DNA of 64,000 nt, from positions 121,196 through 185,195 of the forward strand of contig NZ_JABBPG010000010.1 of NCBI RefSeq assembly GCF_013140855.1, read 5' to 3'. The notes beneath the pieces were generated by a model. That model made no database searches, was not told where the DNA came from, and saw nothing but the letters and a program-made list of their open reading frames with translations. The DNA is from Pseudoalteromonas caenipelagi (lineage in GTDB: Bacteria > Pseudomonadota > Gammaproteobacteria > Enterobacterales > Alteromonadaceae). Shown one piece after another: positions 34,498 to 44,072 of the stretch (position 1 is the first letter of the stretch; every line of letters begins with the position of its first letter). The position numbers and the translations under genes are program-made.

Positions 34498-37400
34498 TTA
34501 AATACTAGAAAACACTGGCTGCCAGTTTTTTTCACACAGCTCATTTATATGCTCTCCTAGTTGCGGCTCACAAAACAACGGGCCTTGAAAATAGTCACAA
34601 CCCAGCATGCGTAAAAATCTTAGCTGCTCAGGCGTTGTGATCCCCTCTGCAATGCATTGCATCCCTAAACTATGTGCTAAAGACAAGCTGGCATGCACTA
34701 TCACTTCATGCTCATTATCAATGCCAATATCTGCTACAAAGCTACGGTCGATCTTTAACACATCGATTGGGAACTGCTTTAAATAAGTCAATGACGCGTA
34801 ACCGGTACCAAAATCATCCATAAATAGACGACAACCTAACACTTTTAACTGGTACATGGTTTCTATGACACAGGGGATATCACTCATCATAATTGATTCA
34901 GTTATTTCAAATGCTACATATCGGCCTGTAACACCTGTGCGAGTTAACACTGATCTGATTTGACTTATTAATTGTGGGTTCTGAAAGTCTAACGCTGATA
35001 AATTTAACGCAACATATAATTCATTATTATGACCATGCCACTGCTTTAGCTCAATCAGAGCGCGCTCTAATGTTAGTAACATGATAGACGAGCATAGCCC
35101 TGTTTGCGCAACGCTCTTTTCGATATCTTTGGCATCACATTGTAAATAATTAGGCCAGTTAATCGATACTTCAAAGCCATCGATGGTCTTACTGGTACCA
35201 CTGATAATTGGCTGATAGCTATTAGAAAAGTCTCCATTTTCGATAGCTCGACGTAAGTCTTTTTCAAGTAAAAACGAGCGTTGAACCTGTTTGTTCATTT
35301 CTTGTTTGAAAAAGTGCACACCAGTATGCGGCTGGTGCATTGCATGACTCAATGCCAATTTCGCATTTTGACAAAGTGAGAAAGCCTCTACGCCATCTTC
35401 TGGTGAGTATGCAACGCCAAAGCACACATCTAGCGACAAATCGTGACCATTAATTGTGATAGGTTTGTCAAAATGCTGCATGATTTCACTAATACAGCGG
35501 GTTACTTCAGACACATCTTTAGCCTGCTCCATTAAAATATAGAACTCATGAGCACCTTCAACACCAATACTATCTTGCTCTCTGAAGCATTGACGTATAA
35601 TGCTAACAAGGTGACGAACCGTCGCTGTATACTGTTCTGCGGACAATGCTTCTTGATATCTTTTCAGGCGCTTAAAACGCAGCGCAACAACCATCACTGG
35701 TGCATGATTTTGCCCTTGTGATAACGCATGCTGCACCCTGTCTATAAATAAAACCTTGTTAGGTAGTTGCGTTACTACATCATAATTGGCAAGCTGATAT
35801 AGCTCTTGCTCTGTACGTTTTTGTGAGCTTATATCGGTCATTACCACCACATAGTTTTCAAGCTCACCATTAGACCCTGCAACCGCACTGACTTTAATTA
35901 AGACGAAACAGACTTCACCACTTGGCTGGGTTAAACGCTCTTCTGCGCTGTAATGTTCACCTGGCTTGAGTAAGGTCATGGCACGCAAGTAACTCATTCT
36001 CGCCTGTCGGCTCAAACCTAAATGCAGTTTGGTGCTCGACTCAGGTTTAGCTTCTATTTGAAAAGCCTGCTGCAAAGCAGTGTTACAGGCCTGAATACGC
36101 ATATTTTTATCTAAAATAAACACCCAATCACGCGTTTGTTCAAAGGCCGCACCAAATAATCGAGCTCGCTCTTCAAAAATACGTTCTCGAGTCAAGTTGG
36201 TATACGTGCCAGTAACCCGCTCCGGAATTGTCTCCCGCCAAGCGATCACTTTGCCGTAATCTTTATACCAACGCCAATAACCTTGTTTATGTTGCAATCT
36301 ATAGGTGCAATTAAAGGTGCCTTTATTCGTCGAGACAAACTCTAGCCACTCAATTCTAAATAGTGCGCGATCGTTGGGATGAATGATTTTTAAGTATTCA
36401 TCTAACGTAACATTATCATGTGGATAATCTAGCTCTGTCGTTAAACGAGGCTGGTAAATTAAATGGTTGTCTAGTTGCCAATCCCATACACCAGAACCAC
36501 TACTTTCAAGTGCCAACTTTAATCGGGCTTCACTATTTTGGGTTTCTTTGTGAGCGGCAATAATCATCTGCTCAACTTTATTCTTTCGATACATCCACAA
36601 ACTAAATGAAAGTAATGCGAATAATATATATACCCCTAGCGCCATAGGCGAGCGCCAATATGGATATTTAACATTAATATTTAATTTGGCAGGCTCAGTG
36701 TAGTCGCCTGTAAATGGGTCTTTTGCCCATACCTTCAGTTGGTAATTACCAGGATTGAGTTTTGGAAATACCACTCGGTTATTACTTCGTGTTAGCGTCT
36801 TTTGACCACCTGAGATCTGATATTCATAAACCACTCTATCTTTGAAATCAAAAATCATGGCTGAGAAGGCAACCTCCAAACCTATATCATCATGGTTGAG
36901 TTCTAGATATTCTATTTCTTTTAAGCCATTGATATCTAGTTTTCGAGACATCAGTTCAACTGAAGTAATATTGACCCGAGACAGTAGTGGTTTTTTAGGT
37001 CGGTTAACGGCTGGGTCAAACCAAGTGAAGCCTTTTAAAGAGCCATAGACAAGACTACCATCTTGCAACTGGTCTGAAGCCCCCCAGTTAAATTCATTTG
37101 AGTACAAGCCATCTTTGGTGGTGAATTGCTGCATGTGTAAGTTATCTGGGTCCAATCGCCATATTCCTTTATGTGACGACATCCAAATCATGCCCGCTTT
37201 ATCTTGGTGCATTTCATACATTGGCGTTTCGAGTTTTAACTGTCGCAAGTCAATTGTATGCGCAACTTCATAACCTTCCAGTGTAAGCCCAATTAAGCCC
37301 ATATTTGACAAGGCCAGCCATAGAATGTTGTTCTTATCTATCGTGTAGGTAAGAACGTTATCTGGCGAGTGCTCATTGGCATTAGGAATAGCGTACACTT

Positions 37401-39006
37401 TCTCAAGCGTCTGAGTTTTTAATTTAAAGCGATACAACACCCCACCATAAAAGTACAAGGGTTGATCTGGTTTATCAGACAGTGGCTTAGTAAACCCCAT
37501 CGATAAGAAGGGATCTTGCGTCTGCAAATCACCAGCCAGCTTTAACAATGTTTGGCTTTCAATATCGTAATGAAAAAAACCCTCATCACTATTTACAAAA
37601 TATAACTCGCCAGTTTGCAGTAGCGCAGTACCAAAAACAGGTCCCTGCATTACTTCCTGGTATTGTGAACCTTTAACTAAAGGGCGCCTAATATCATGTG
37701 TTTTGGGGTTAAATGCAAACAATCCTCTATTTGTAAGCAACCAAAACTCATCACGATATAAAAGCATTCGATAAACAGAAAACTCAGGTTGGATAGCTTC
37801 ACCAAGGTATCCTTTTAGATAATTAGCCGTTTTTCCCGTTGGCGGGTTATAACAGGTTAGGCCATCATTGGTAGCTGCCCAAATTTTGCCATCGTATGCT
37901 TGTAGATCCCAAACGTTGCTATGTGAAAACCCCTCACCTTTTACTGTTAAAGAATTAACATTAATAAAACTAGATTGCTTTTTAGGCAGGTAAAAAGCGC
38001 CATCCATTTTCGTTGCAACCCAAAGCGCGCCTTGCTGGTCTTCGATAAAATCAACTATCGTTGTATCTGTCAAACTATACTGGCTTTGTGCAATTCTTTG
38101 GTCTCGAACAACCTGCTTAGAATCAGTGTCCAAGTACATCAACCCTTTATCAGTGCCCAGCACCACGTTGTCAGACTTGGGGACTATTTTCCAAATATTC
38201 AGATCGCTGATTAACGTTTCGTATTCCCAGCGGTTATCTTCATATTCAAATTTCTTTTCTAGTTGGCTAATGTCAACTTTATATAACCCCTTTACTGCCC
38301 CTATCAATAGTGTTTCAGGATCCAATAGCGCCAATGATTTGGTGTGTAATTGAAACTCGTGATTCTCATTATCAATATGCTTGATTAATATTAACTTTTT
38401 TAATTTTTCATGATAGACGAATGTGCCCTGTGAACTGGCAATAAATAAGTAGTCTCCTACTGCCATTAAGGCCCGCACAAAGCCCATTTCCTTATCAATT
38501 GGCAGGGGAATTTCAATATTTATCTGTCCTGAATTTATATCAAGTAGTGACACATTGTCACCGCGCGCTAACCATAATTGATCTGCGTTTTTCGAAAGCA
38601 TTGAGTTTACCCCAAACAGTAAAGACTCCTCTTCACTGCGAGGTAGGCTCATATACTTTCGAAAAGTATCTTGTTGTGGGTCGTAACTGTACAATCCAAA
38701 TGAACGCGATGTTATCCAGATCCGACCCTGAGGGTCTTGATACATAGCATCTATCATCTCCTCATCAAGCACGCCTTGTGGCCCTTTCACCGTCAGCACT
38801 TGATAGCCGTCATAACGATTTAGCCCACCTTCTGTTGCAAGCCATAAAAAACCTTTTTTATCTAAAATTAAAGTATTTACATAGCTTTGAGATAAGCCTT
38901 CTGCGGGGGCTAAACGGATGATTTGCGACGCATGCGATATGTTGGCGCTAGACCAGATGATAATTGAAAAAAGCAGTACTGCGAGCTTTGAGAAAATGTT
39001 TTGCAT
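34498..39006 (-). CDS. Reg_prop sensor with PAS domains and degenerate GGDEF and EAL domains
   Basis: 1502 residues: signal peptide; two-component-regulator propeller (about 30-680, starting LSQSYVNTLILDKKGFLWLAT); Y_Y_Y domain; one membrane segment (about 775-795); two PAS domains (about 820-1040); GGDEF (about 1050-1210) and EAL (about 1225-1480). The periplasmic propeller probably senses oligosaccharide or another ligand. The GGDEF active-site motif is replaced by EGAHEF, and the EAL motif reads EVS (GFEVSINW), although DDFGTGYASL and IDRSFV are kept. The protein may therefore bind c-di-GMP or act through protein contacts rather than make or cleave it. It stands alone in the backbone. Confidence 0.92.
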   Translation of the reverse strand: MQNIFSKLAVLLFSIIIWSSANISHASQIIRLAPAEGLSQSYVNTLILDKKGFLWLATEGGLNRYDGYQVLTVKGPQGVLDEEMIDAMYQDPQGRIWITSRSFGLYSYDPQQDTFRKYMSLPRSEEESLLFGVNSMLSKNADQLWLARGDNVSLLDINSGQINIEIPLPIDKEMGFVRALMAVGDYLFIASSQGTFVYHEKLKKLILIKHIDNENHEFQLHTKSLALLDPETLLIGAVKGLYKVDISQLEKKFEYEDNRWEYETLISDLNIWKIVPKSDNVVLGTDKGLMYLDTDSKQVVRDQRIAQSQYSLTDTTIVDFIEDQQGALWVATKMDGAFYLPKKQSSFINVNSLTVKGEGFSHSNVWDLQAYDGKIWAATNDGLTCYNPPTGKTANYLKGYLGEAIQPEFSVYRMLLYRDEFWLLTNRGLFAFNPKTHDIRRPLVKGSQYQEVMQGPVFGTALLQTGELYFVNSDEGFFHYDIESQTLLKLAGDLQTQDPFLSMGFTKPLSDKPDQPLYFYGGVLYRFKLKTQTLEKVYAIPNANEHSPDNVLTYTIDKNNILWLALSNMGLIGLTLEGYEVAHTIDLRQLKLETPMYEMHQDKAGMIWMSSHKGIWRLDPDNLHMQQFTTKDGLYSNEFNWGASDQLQDGSLVYGSLKGFTWFDPAVNRPKKPLLSRVNITSVELMSRKLDINGLKEIEYLELNHDDIGLEVAFSAMIFDFKDRVVYEYQISGGQKTLTRSNNRVVFPKLNPGNYQLKVWAKDPFTGDYTEPAKLNINVKYPYWRSPMALGVYILFALLSFSLWMYRKNKVEQMIIAAHKETQNSEARLKLALESSGSGVWDWQLDNHLIYQPRLTTELDYPHDNVTLDEYLKIIHPNDRALFRIEWLEFVSTNKGTFNCTYRLQHKQGYWRWYKDYGKVIAWRETIPERVTGTYTNLTRERIFEERARLFGAAFEQTRDWVFILDKNMRIQACNTALQQAFQIEAKPESSTKLHLGLSRQARMSYLRAMTLLKPGEHYSAEERLTQPSGEVCFVLIKVSAVAGSNGELENYVVVMTDISSQKRTEQELYQLANYDVVTQLPNKVLFIDRVQHALSQGQNHAPVMVVALRFKRLKRYQEALSAEQYTATVRHLVSIIRQCFREQDSIGVEGAHEFYILMEQAKDVSEVTRCISEIMQHFDKPITINGHDLSLDVCFGVAYSPEDGVEAFSLCQNAKLALSHAMHQPHTGVHFFKQEMNKQVQRSFLLEKDLRRAIENGDFSNSYQPIISGTSKTIDGFEVSINWPNYLQCDAKDIEKSVAQTGLCSSIMLLTLERALIELKQWHGHNNELYVALNLSALDFQNPQLISQIRSVLTRTGVTGRYVAFEITESIMMSDIPCVIETMYQLKVLGCRLFMDDFGTGYASLTYLKQFPIDVLKIDRSFVADIGIDNEHEVIVHASLSLAHSLGMQCIAEGITTPEQLRFLRMLGCDYFQGPLFCEPQLGEHINELCEKNWQPVFSSI

Positions 39007-39023
39007 ACGTCTTATAAATTACA

Positions 39024-39437
39024 TTACTTAGGTAAACACATTGCCACAATATCGCGCTTTTGCGCAACATAACTGTCGAAATATGGCTGTAGCTGCGATG
39101 GTAATGTGCATTCACACAGGCCCATCTGCTGATAAAATTCGTATAAGTGCCTATACGCAAAGGTGTACACAGCAGCATTTTGCTGAGCAAACACCTGAGT
39201 CAATAGCGCGCGAGCAATACCTTTGCTCCGATGCTTTGGGGCAACTAATACTGAGGACAAGAGTAATACACCTTCAATATGTTGCACTCGACATGCGGCA
39301 ATAATGTCAGGGTCTTTTACAACCCAATTCTGATCTTGCTTGATGGCTCGGCCACGCCCTCTATGTTGCTTATAAAACTTATTAATGAGCGGCGTTGAGA
39401 TAACATTAAGCTGAACAATGTGCACATCAACCCGCAA
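39024..39437 (-). CDS. GNAT-family N-acetyltransferase
   Basis: About 137 residues. LLSSVLVAPKHRSKGIARALL is the acetyl-CoA-binding motif A of GNAT proteins, followed by VYTFAYRHLYEFYQQMGL. The substrate is unknown. The start is uncertain: TTG at 39437 overlaps the end of the upstream gene by 11 bp, and GTG a few codons later is possible. It is co-directional with the small gene at 39427-39633 and probably translationally coupled to it. Confidence 0.8.
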   Translation of the reverse strand: MRVDVHIVQLNVISTPLINKFYKQHRGRGRAIKQDQNWVVKDPDIIAACRVQHIEGVLLLSSVLVAPKHRSKGIARALLTQVFAQQNAAVYTFAYRHLYEFYQQMGLCECTLPSQLQPYFDSYVAQKRDIVAMCLPK

Positions 39438-39633
39438 GCATAATGCTTAGGTAATATTCAAAACGCTGTTTCAAAATATCTTGCTCTGATTGTGGGCGAT
39501 TATTTATCGCTTCGTAAACAGCTTCGCGGGTATTTTTAGAGCGCTTAATTTGATATGCCCAAAACGAAGCTTCATAGTCTAACTGAATTTGATATTTTTC
39601 TTGTCGTGGTAATTTACACAAGTTAAAACTCAT
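39427..39633 (-). CDS. Small conserved protein, DUF3283-like
   Basis: 68 residues, MSFNLCKLPRQEKYQIQLDY and onward, with FWAYQIKRSKNTREAVYEAI. This resembles short DUF3283 proteins of Vibrio and relatives, of unknown function. No membrane segment or catalytic motif was seen. It overlaps the GNAT gene that follows. Confidence 0.65.
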   Translation of the reverse strand: MSFNLCKLPRQEKYQIQLDYEASFWAYQIKRSKNTREAVYEAINNRPQSEQDILKQRFEYYLSIMLAG

Positions 39634-39720
39634 AGCTTATTCACATCATTGCTTCAAATTTACGGTGTTTAAGTGTATCACACCTTTAAATATTGCCATT
39701 AAGCTTTGTGCTCAGTGAGA

Positions 39721-39987
39721 TTAAAAATCCAGCGATTGCTGATCATTTTGCTGACTACTTTGCTCATCTTGTTTGTTCTTATTCGCTATATAGCGCTTAT
39801 AACGCTGCTGACATAACGCAATGACTTTGCGCTTTTGTGCATTGCTTAAGTTATTCCAAGCAAAACGCTCCTCGCGGTTGCGATAGCACCCCTTACAGTA
39901 ACCTCGGTTGTTTACTTGGCAGATCCCCTTACATGGACTGGGGATCTCAAAAATTTCTATCTGTTCCATAGTGCCCACTTCACTCAA
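39721..39987 (-). CDS. DUF1289 family protein
   Basis: 88 residues with the family pattern SPCKGICQVNNRGYCKGCYR, then EERFAWNNLS: four Cys arranged CxxxC...CxxC that probably bind a metal. The C-terminus is a low-complexity Gln/Asp tail (KQDEQSSQQNDQQSLDF). Function is unknown; such proteins are widespread in proteobacteria. Confidence 0.88.
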   Translation of the reverse strand: MSEVGTMEQIEIFEIPSPCKGICQVNNRGYCKGCYRNREERFAWNNLSNAQKRKVIALCQQRYKRYIANKNKQDEQSSQQNDQQSLDF

Positions 39988-40030
39988 CTACTCTCAGTAT
40001 AACTTGGTTTAATGGACAAATAGCAAACAA

Positions 40031-40059
40031 AAAAACCACTCTAAAGCTGAGTGGTTTTT
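40031..40059 (-). terminator. Rho-independent terminator after the acyltransferase gene
   Basis: AAAAACCACTC / GAGTGGTTTTT is a perfect 11-bp stem with a 7-nt loop. A- and T-runs at either side make it bidirectional. It lies between the acyltransferase (ends 40085) and the DUF1289 gene. Confidence 0.85.
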
Positions 40060-40084
40060 AATCTGCAAATAAATTAGCTACCGT

Positions 40085-41194
40085 TTAAGGAACTAACTTT
40101 CTTTTTAGGGGCTCAGCATACATAGCCAGCACTTGAGACTTCAGCTCTTGTGGCACCTTTTCTAACCACTGAATAAAGTCCTGCTGCTCTTGGGAGCTTG
40201 CCTTACTACACTCACCTGCAGCAATATAATTACTAGGATGTAAGTAGTACTGACTCAGAATTTGCTGATCTATACTGTGTGCTAACTGCTCTGGCGTGTC
40301 ACAGCTATCAGTGATTGGCTGACCAAATGCAATGTGCACATGCCCTTTATCCGAGCGGATCCCCTCAACAATACTTTCAATATCTTCCCCTTGCGCTTTT
40401 ACGTAAGCACCAAACTCTCGCTTATGAACGAGTTCTTTAGCTTTGGCGACAGCGCACGGTTCGTATTGGTAAGAAATGGAAACCGGTACAATTTTTAAAG
40501 TACGAACGTACTCGTCTAATGGCATTTTTAACTTACGGCCTTGCAACTGTAGCATTTTGAGTAAAGCTGGGTCAGTTTGATCAACACCATCTTTTGCTCG
40601 ACCTTCTTTTTGCGCAATCCAAATTGAATGGCCTGATTGTAACGAGTCATAGATGTAGCTAGAAAGCTCGGTCAACGCCCTAAGCATTTCTTTAGGTGCC
40701 TTGGCAGAACGTTTTACGATAAAACTCTTGTTCAAACGCATCAGGTCGGTGATGTATGGAACCTGTAGTAAGTTATCACCAATTGCAATGCGGACGGTAT
40801 TCATCTTGTGTTGATGCAAGCCCCAGTTCATTAACGCAGGGTCTAATACTATATCTCTATGATTAGAGACAAATAAATAGGCTCCCTCCTTATCGAGTTT
40901 ATCTAAACCAGAGTAGGTCACCTTAGAGGTCGTATTGTTGATAAGTATCTCAAGATAATGAGCGACCTCATGCTGCACCTGCTCAACAGTTGTAAAGCTT
41001 CCCCATTTGCCACGTAACCTTGCGCGAACTAGAGGCCTTGCAAGCACTGACCAGCGACTCAACCAAGCAGGCAAATTGTACTTTGCTATCACATCGATAA
41101 AGTCATTGTCGGCAAGCAAACGCCGAAGAGCTGCGGGTACTTCGTCATCATTGTAAGGTCTTATTTGTGCGTACTTATCCACTAAACTACTCAT
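40085..41194 (-). CDS. 1-acylglycerol-3-phosphate acyltransferase-like protein
   Basis: 369 residues with the acyltransferase block I NHRDIVLDPAL (HX4D), block III WIAQKEGRAKDG (the EGxR-type motif) and a later VPVSISYQYEP (block IV). The family transfers acyl groups to (lyso)glycerophosphates or related acceptors at the inner membrane. The length exceeds PlsC (about 245) because of helical extensions at both ends, as in other uncharacterised gammaproteobacterial members. It stands alone, ended by the strong terminator just downstream. Confidence 0.85.
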   Translation of the reverse strand: MSSLVDKYAQIRPYNDDEVPAALRRLLADNDFIDVIAKYNLPAWLSRWSVLARPLVRARLRGKWGSFTTVEQVQHEVAHYLEILINNTTSKVTYSGLDKLDKEGAYLFVSNHRDIVLDPALMNWGLHQHKMNTVRIAIGDNLLQVPYITDLMRLNKSFIVKRSAKAPKEMLRALTELSSYIYDSLQSGHSIWIAQKEGRAKDGVDQTDPALLKMLQLQGRKLKMPLDEYVRTLKIVPVSISYQYEPCAVAKAKELVHKREFGAYVKAQGEDIESIVEGIRSDKGHVHIAFGQPITDSCDTPEQLAHSIDQQILSQYYLHPSNYIAAGECSKASSQEQQDFIQWLEKVPQELKSQVLAMYAEPLKRKLVP

Positions 41195-41293
41195 TTATCT
41201 TAGGATTAAACATCAAAGCGCGGTATTTTATCGCGCTTATCATTGGGAAGCCAAGATTATCAAGTCTGACCACCTTTGCAAGTACCCACTTTG

Positions 41294-42490
41294 TTATTTC
41301 TTTGCCACTTTCTCCCAACCTGCTAATAAAGCTAAGCGAGCCATCAATGCCAATAGTACCCAAGCGCACAGTAATGTAAGCCATTGCGGTAGCACTTCAT
41401 GCTGCATTTGATGCATAGGCTCTACGGAAAAAGCAAATTCTGCTACCAAAAAGTCTGTCAAAAAGCCAAACAAAATTGCCACGCCAATTACCGCCCCCAA
41501 ATAGGCAAAGATTGCACGCCGCCCAAGCTCTTTACCGACTACACCGAGTGTCGCTATATTCGTTGCAGGCCCAGCTAGCATAAACACTAACACCGCCCCA
41601 GGAGAGACACCCGCCATTAAAAGTCCTGCCGCTATCGGCGTTGATGCCGTCGCGCAAATATACATAGGAATACTGATTAAAATGACCACCAGCATCGCTA
41701 GCACCCCACTGCCCCATTCGCTCAAAAAAGATGTAGGTACATACGTTTGTACAAGTGCAGCAAAGAACAATCCTATCATTAACCAAACCATGGTATCTGA
41801 AAGCAATTTATTACTACTGAACTTAATTGCTTGAGCAACTTTGTTAATCACTGTCGGCGTCGCTTGCTGTGGCTCAGTTGCACAACAACTTTGCTCGTCT
41901 TCTTGCTCAGAACTACAACAACTCGCATTGGTTTCCTTATTAGCAGGTTTGTCGTCACAGCAGCTGGGATTAGATGTTGCTACCTGCGTACTACAGCTAC
42001 TTTGCTTAACTAAGTTAGCCTGTTTCGGTTTGCTATCGCAGCATGCCTTATTGGCAACGTCCTGCTGCTGGATAGCTTGTTCTGAGTTGCTATCTTTGCC
42101 AACAAGAACACCAGCAACAATAGCGCTGCTCACTGCTGCTATTGGCCTGATCACTGCCATAAACGGACCTAGCAATACATATGAAACAGAAATTGAGTCT
42201 ACGCCTGTTTCTGGTGTAGAAACTAAAAACGCCGTTGTTGCACTTTTCGACCCTCCTGCTCTTCTTAGCCCAATCGCAGCGGGGATCACGCCACATGAGC
42301 AAAGTGGCATAGGAGCGCCAATCAACGCAGCCTTTATTGTCGTCCACAACCCTTCTTGTCCTAAATGCCTTTGTAAAAAGTCCTTTGCAATAAAAACGTT
42401 CAGTAAACCCGCTAGTAGTAAACCAAGCATGAGCCAAGGTGCCGATAGTAAAAACAGCTGCCAAAAATTAGTTACAAGTTCCATCAACAT
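41294..42490 (-). CDS. SO_0444-family Cu/Zn efflux permease with Cys-rich loop
   Basis: 398 residues. About eight membrane segments carry the permease motifs GAPMPLCSCGVIPAAIGLRR and PMYICATASTPIAAGL. Between the two halves (residues about 150-215) is a hydrophilic loop with five Cys clusters (KACC, SSC, SCCDD, SCCSS, SCCAT), presumably soft-metal ligands. The gene overlaps the end of the MerR gene (42468-42490) in the same operon, so metal-induced export of zinc or copper is expected. The loop is absent from simple permeases and could deliver or sense the metal. Confidence 0.88.
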   Translation of the reverse strand: MLMELVTNFWQLFLLSAPWLMLGLLLAGLLNVFIAKDFLQRHLGQEGLWTTIKAALIGAPMPLCSCGVIPAAIGLRRAGGSKSATTAFLVSTPETGVDSISVSYVLLGPFMAVIRPIAAVSSAIVAGVLVGKDSNSEQAIQQQDVANKACCDSKPKQANLVKQSSCSTQVATSNPSCCDDKPANKETNASCCSSEQEDEQSCCATEPQQATPTVINKVAQAIKFSSNKLLSDTMVWLMIGLFFAALVQTYVPTSFLSEWGSGVLAMLVVILISIPMYICATASTPIAAGLLMAGVSPGAVLVFMLAGPATNIATLGVVGKELGRRAIFAYLGAVIGVAILFGFLTDFLVAEFAFSVEPMHQMQHEVLPQWLTLLCAWVLLALMARLALLAGWEKVAKK

Positions 42491-42881
42491 CCTCCAATGC
42501 GGTTAAAATTGAGCAAAAATCTGCACTTTCTGGTCCACCGCAGCAACGCTGCGCCAATTTAGATAGTGATTGTTCAAATCGTTGTAATTCCTCTATTCGG
42601 GCCCTCACCAGATGAAGCTTCTGTAAAGTAATCTCTTTGACTTCTTCACAACTGTGCTGATGCTTTTCAATCTGTATCTGCAGCAGCTCCTGAATATCTT
42701 TAAGACTGAAGCCAACCGCTTTAGCACGCAAAATAAACTGCATTTGACGCCGCTGTTGCTGCGTGTACATACGGTAACCCGCTTCACTTCTCCCACTAGG
42801 GGTTAACAGTTTATGCTGTTCATAGTATCGTAGCGTGTCTGTGGATACACCTAATGACTTAGCCAACTCGCCAATTTTCAT
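42468..42881 (-). CDS. MerR-family metal-responsive regulator (ZntR-like)
   Basis: 137 residues from the ATG at 42881, which has an AAAGGAG site. The MerR HTH (MKIGELAKSLGVSTDTLRYYE) is followed by the dimer coiled coil. The C-terminal metal loop has CCGG plus a later Cys (DFCSIL), as in zinc-responsive ZntR. The protein twists the promoter at 42908-42938 and is transcribed with the efflux permease. Confidence 0.9.
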   Translation of the reverse strand: MKIGELAKSLGVSTDTLRYYEQHKLLTPSGRSEAGYRMYTQQQRRQMQFILRAKAVGFSLKDIQELLQIQIEKHQHSCEEVKEITLQKLHLVRARIEELQRFEQSLSKLAQRCCGGPESADFCSILTALEDVDGTCN

Positions 42882-42907
42882 CTTTGTCTCCTTTGTTATA
42901 CGACAAA

Positions 42908-42938
42908 GTATAAACCTTAGAGTTAACACCAAGGTCAA
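42908..42938 (-). promoter_or_regulatory. MerR-type promoter with 19-bp spacer and dyad operator
   Basis: Reading leftwards, -35 TTGACC (42933-42938) and -10 TTATAC (42908-42913) are separated by 19 bp containing the dyad ACCTT...AAGGT centred on GTTAAC. The over-long spacer with a palindrome is the hallmark of MerR-regulated promoters. Confidence 0.88.
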
Positions 42939-42956
42939 GAAATTTTTTGGAAAACT

Positions 42957-43904
42957 ATGAACATCGTACTACTTGATGCAAACACCCTTGCGAATACTTC
43001 ACTATCAGCACTACATAACCTTGGACAATTAACTGAGTATGGCAATACCCTCCCTTCACAAATTGTAGAGCGTTGCCAACATGCAGACGTTGTTATTACC
43101 AACAAAGTTGTCTTAGATGCCAATGTACTAGGTCAACTGCCAAACTTAAAGTTAATATGCGTAGCTGCAACAGGAACAAACAACATTGACCTGAATGAAG
43201 CCAAAAAGCAAGGTATTACAGTAACTAACGTTGCAGGCTATTCGACCCCATCTGTAGTGCAACATACTTTTACGCTATTAGGAAACTTGTTAGGTAATGT
43301 GCATCACTATGTCAACGATTGTGCGCAGGGAATGTGGCAGCAAAGTGATATGTTCTGTCGCTTAGATCACAGCATTACAGAAATAGCAGGCAAACAATTT
43401 GTGATCGTCGGCTACGGCACGTTAGGGCAAGCTGTTGCAAATGTTGCTCGCGCCTTCGGTGCTAACGTAATTATTGCTGAACATAGGCACAGCAAAACGA
43501 TACGACAAGGGCGCACACCATTTGAAGACGCGCTTAAGCAAGCCGATATAGTATCAATTCACTGTCCTTTAAATGAAAAAACAACTGATCTCTTCGAGAA
43601 GTCAGCTCTATCACTACTAAAACCATCTGCTGTGCTTATCAATACTGCTCGTGGCGGTATAGTGAATGAACATGCGCTAGTTAACGCTCTGGAAAATGCC
43701 CACATAGCAGGGGCTGCGGTTGATGTTTTATCATTTGAACCTGCACAAAATGATAACCCTTTACTCACTTATAAAGGGGATAATCTACTACTGACTCCAC
43801 ACATTGCATGGGCAAGCAAAGAATCCATAACAAGATTAGTAGAGAATATTGCACAAAATATCGAAAGTTTTTATAAAGGACGAACGAGTAACATTGTCGT
43901 TTAA
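42957..43904 (+). CDS. D-2-hydroxyacid dehydrogenase (NAD-binding)
   Basis: 315 residues. The Rossmann fingerprint VIGYGTLGQAVA is read here as VGYGTLGQ. Catalytic residues lie in LINTARGGIVNE (Arg), the following ADVLSFEP region (Glu; here VDVLSFEP) and LTPHIAWAS (His). It is similar to glycerate/hydroxypyruvate or D-lactate-type reductases, which convert 2-oxoacids to D-2-hydroxyacids. It diverges from the MerR gene. The exact substrate is not determinable. Confidence 0.9.
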   Translation: MNIVLLDANTLANTSLSALHNLGQLTEYGNTLPSQIVERCQHADVVITNKVVLDANVLGQLPNLKLICVAATGTNNIDLNEAKKQGITVTNVAGYSTPSVVQHTFTLLGNLLGNVHHYVNDCAQGMWQQSDMFCRLDHSITEIAGKQFVIVGYGTLGQAVANVARAFGANVIIAEHRHSKTIRQGRTPFEDALKQADIVSIHCPLNEKTTDLFEKSALSLLKPSAVLINTARGGIVNEHALVNALENAHIAGAAVDVLSFEPAQNDNPLLTYKGDNLLLTPHIAWASKESITRLVENIAQNIESFYKGRTSNIVV

Positions 43905-44072
43905 TGCGATAGCCTAAATAACTAAAAAGTAGTTAGATTTACTAGTTATGTCATTTTTGTTACCAATGAAATAACTAGCAACAAAGTGTAACGCTATGAT
44001 ACAAAAAACTTTTTTATCTTTGGCAACAATTTTGCTTTAATACGTTCAAATACTGTTAAGGATCATATAAAA

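Noticed and set aside
41841..42506. A 221-codon open frame opposite the metal exporter and its Cys-rich loop
   Set aside because: It is the antisense shadow of the exporter. Its Cys/Leu/Ser-rich product follows from the codons of the loop, and it has no ribosome-binding site.
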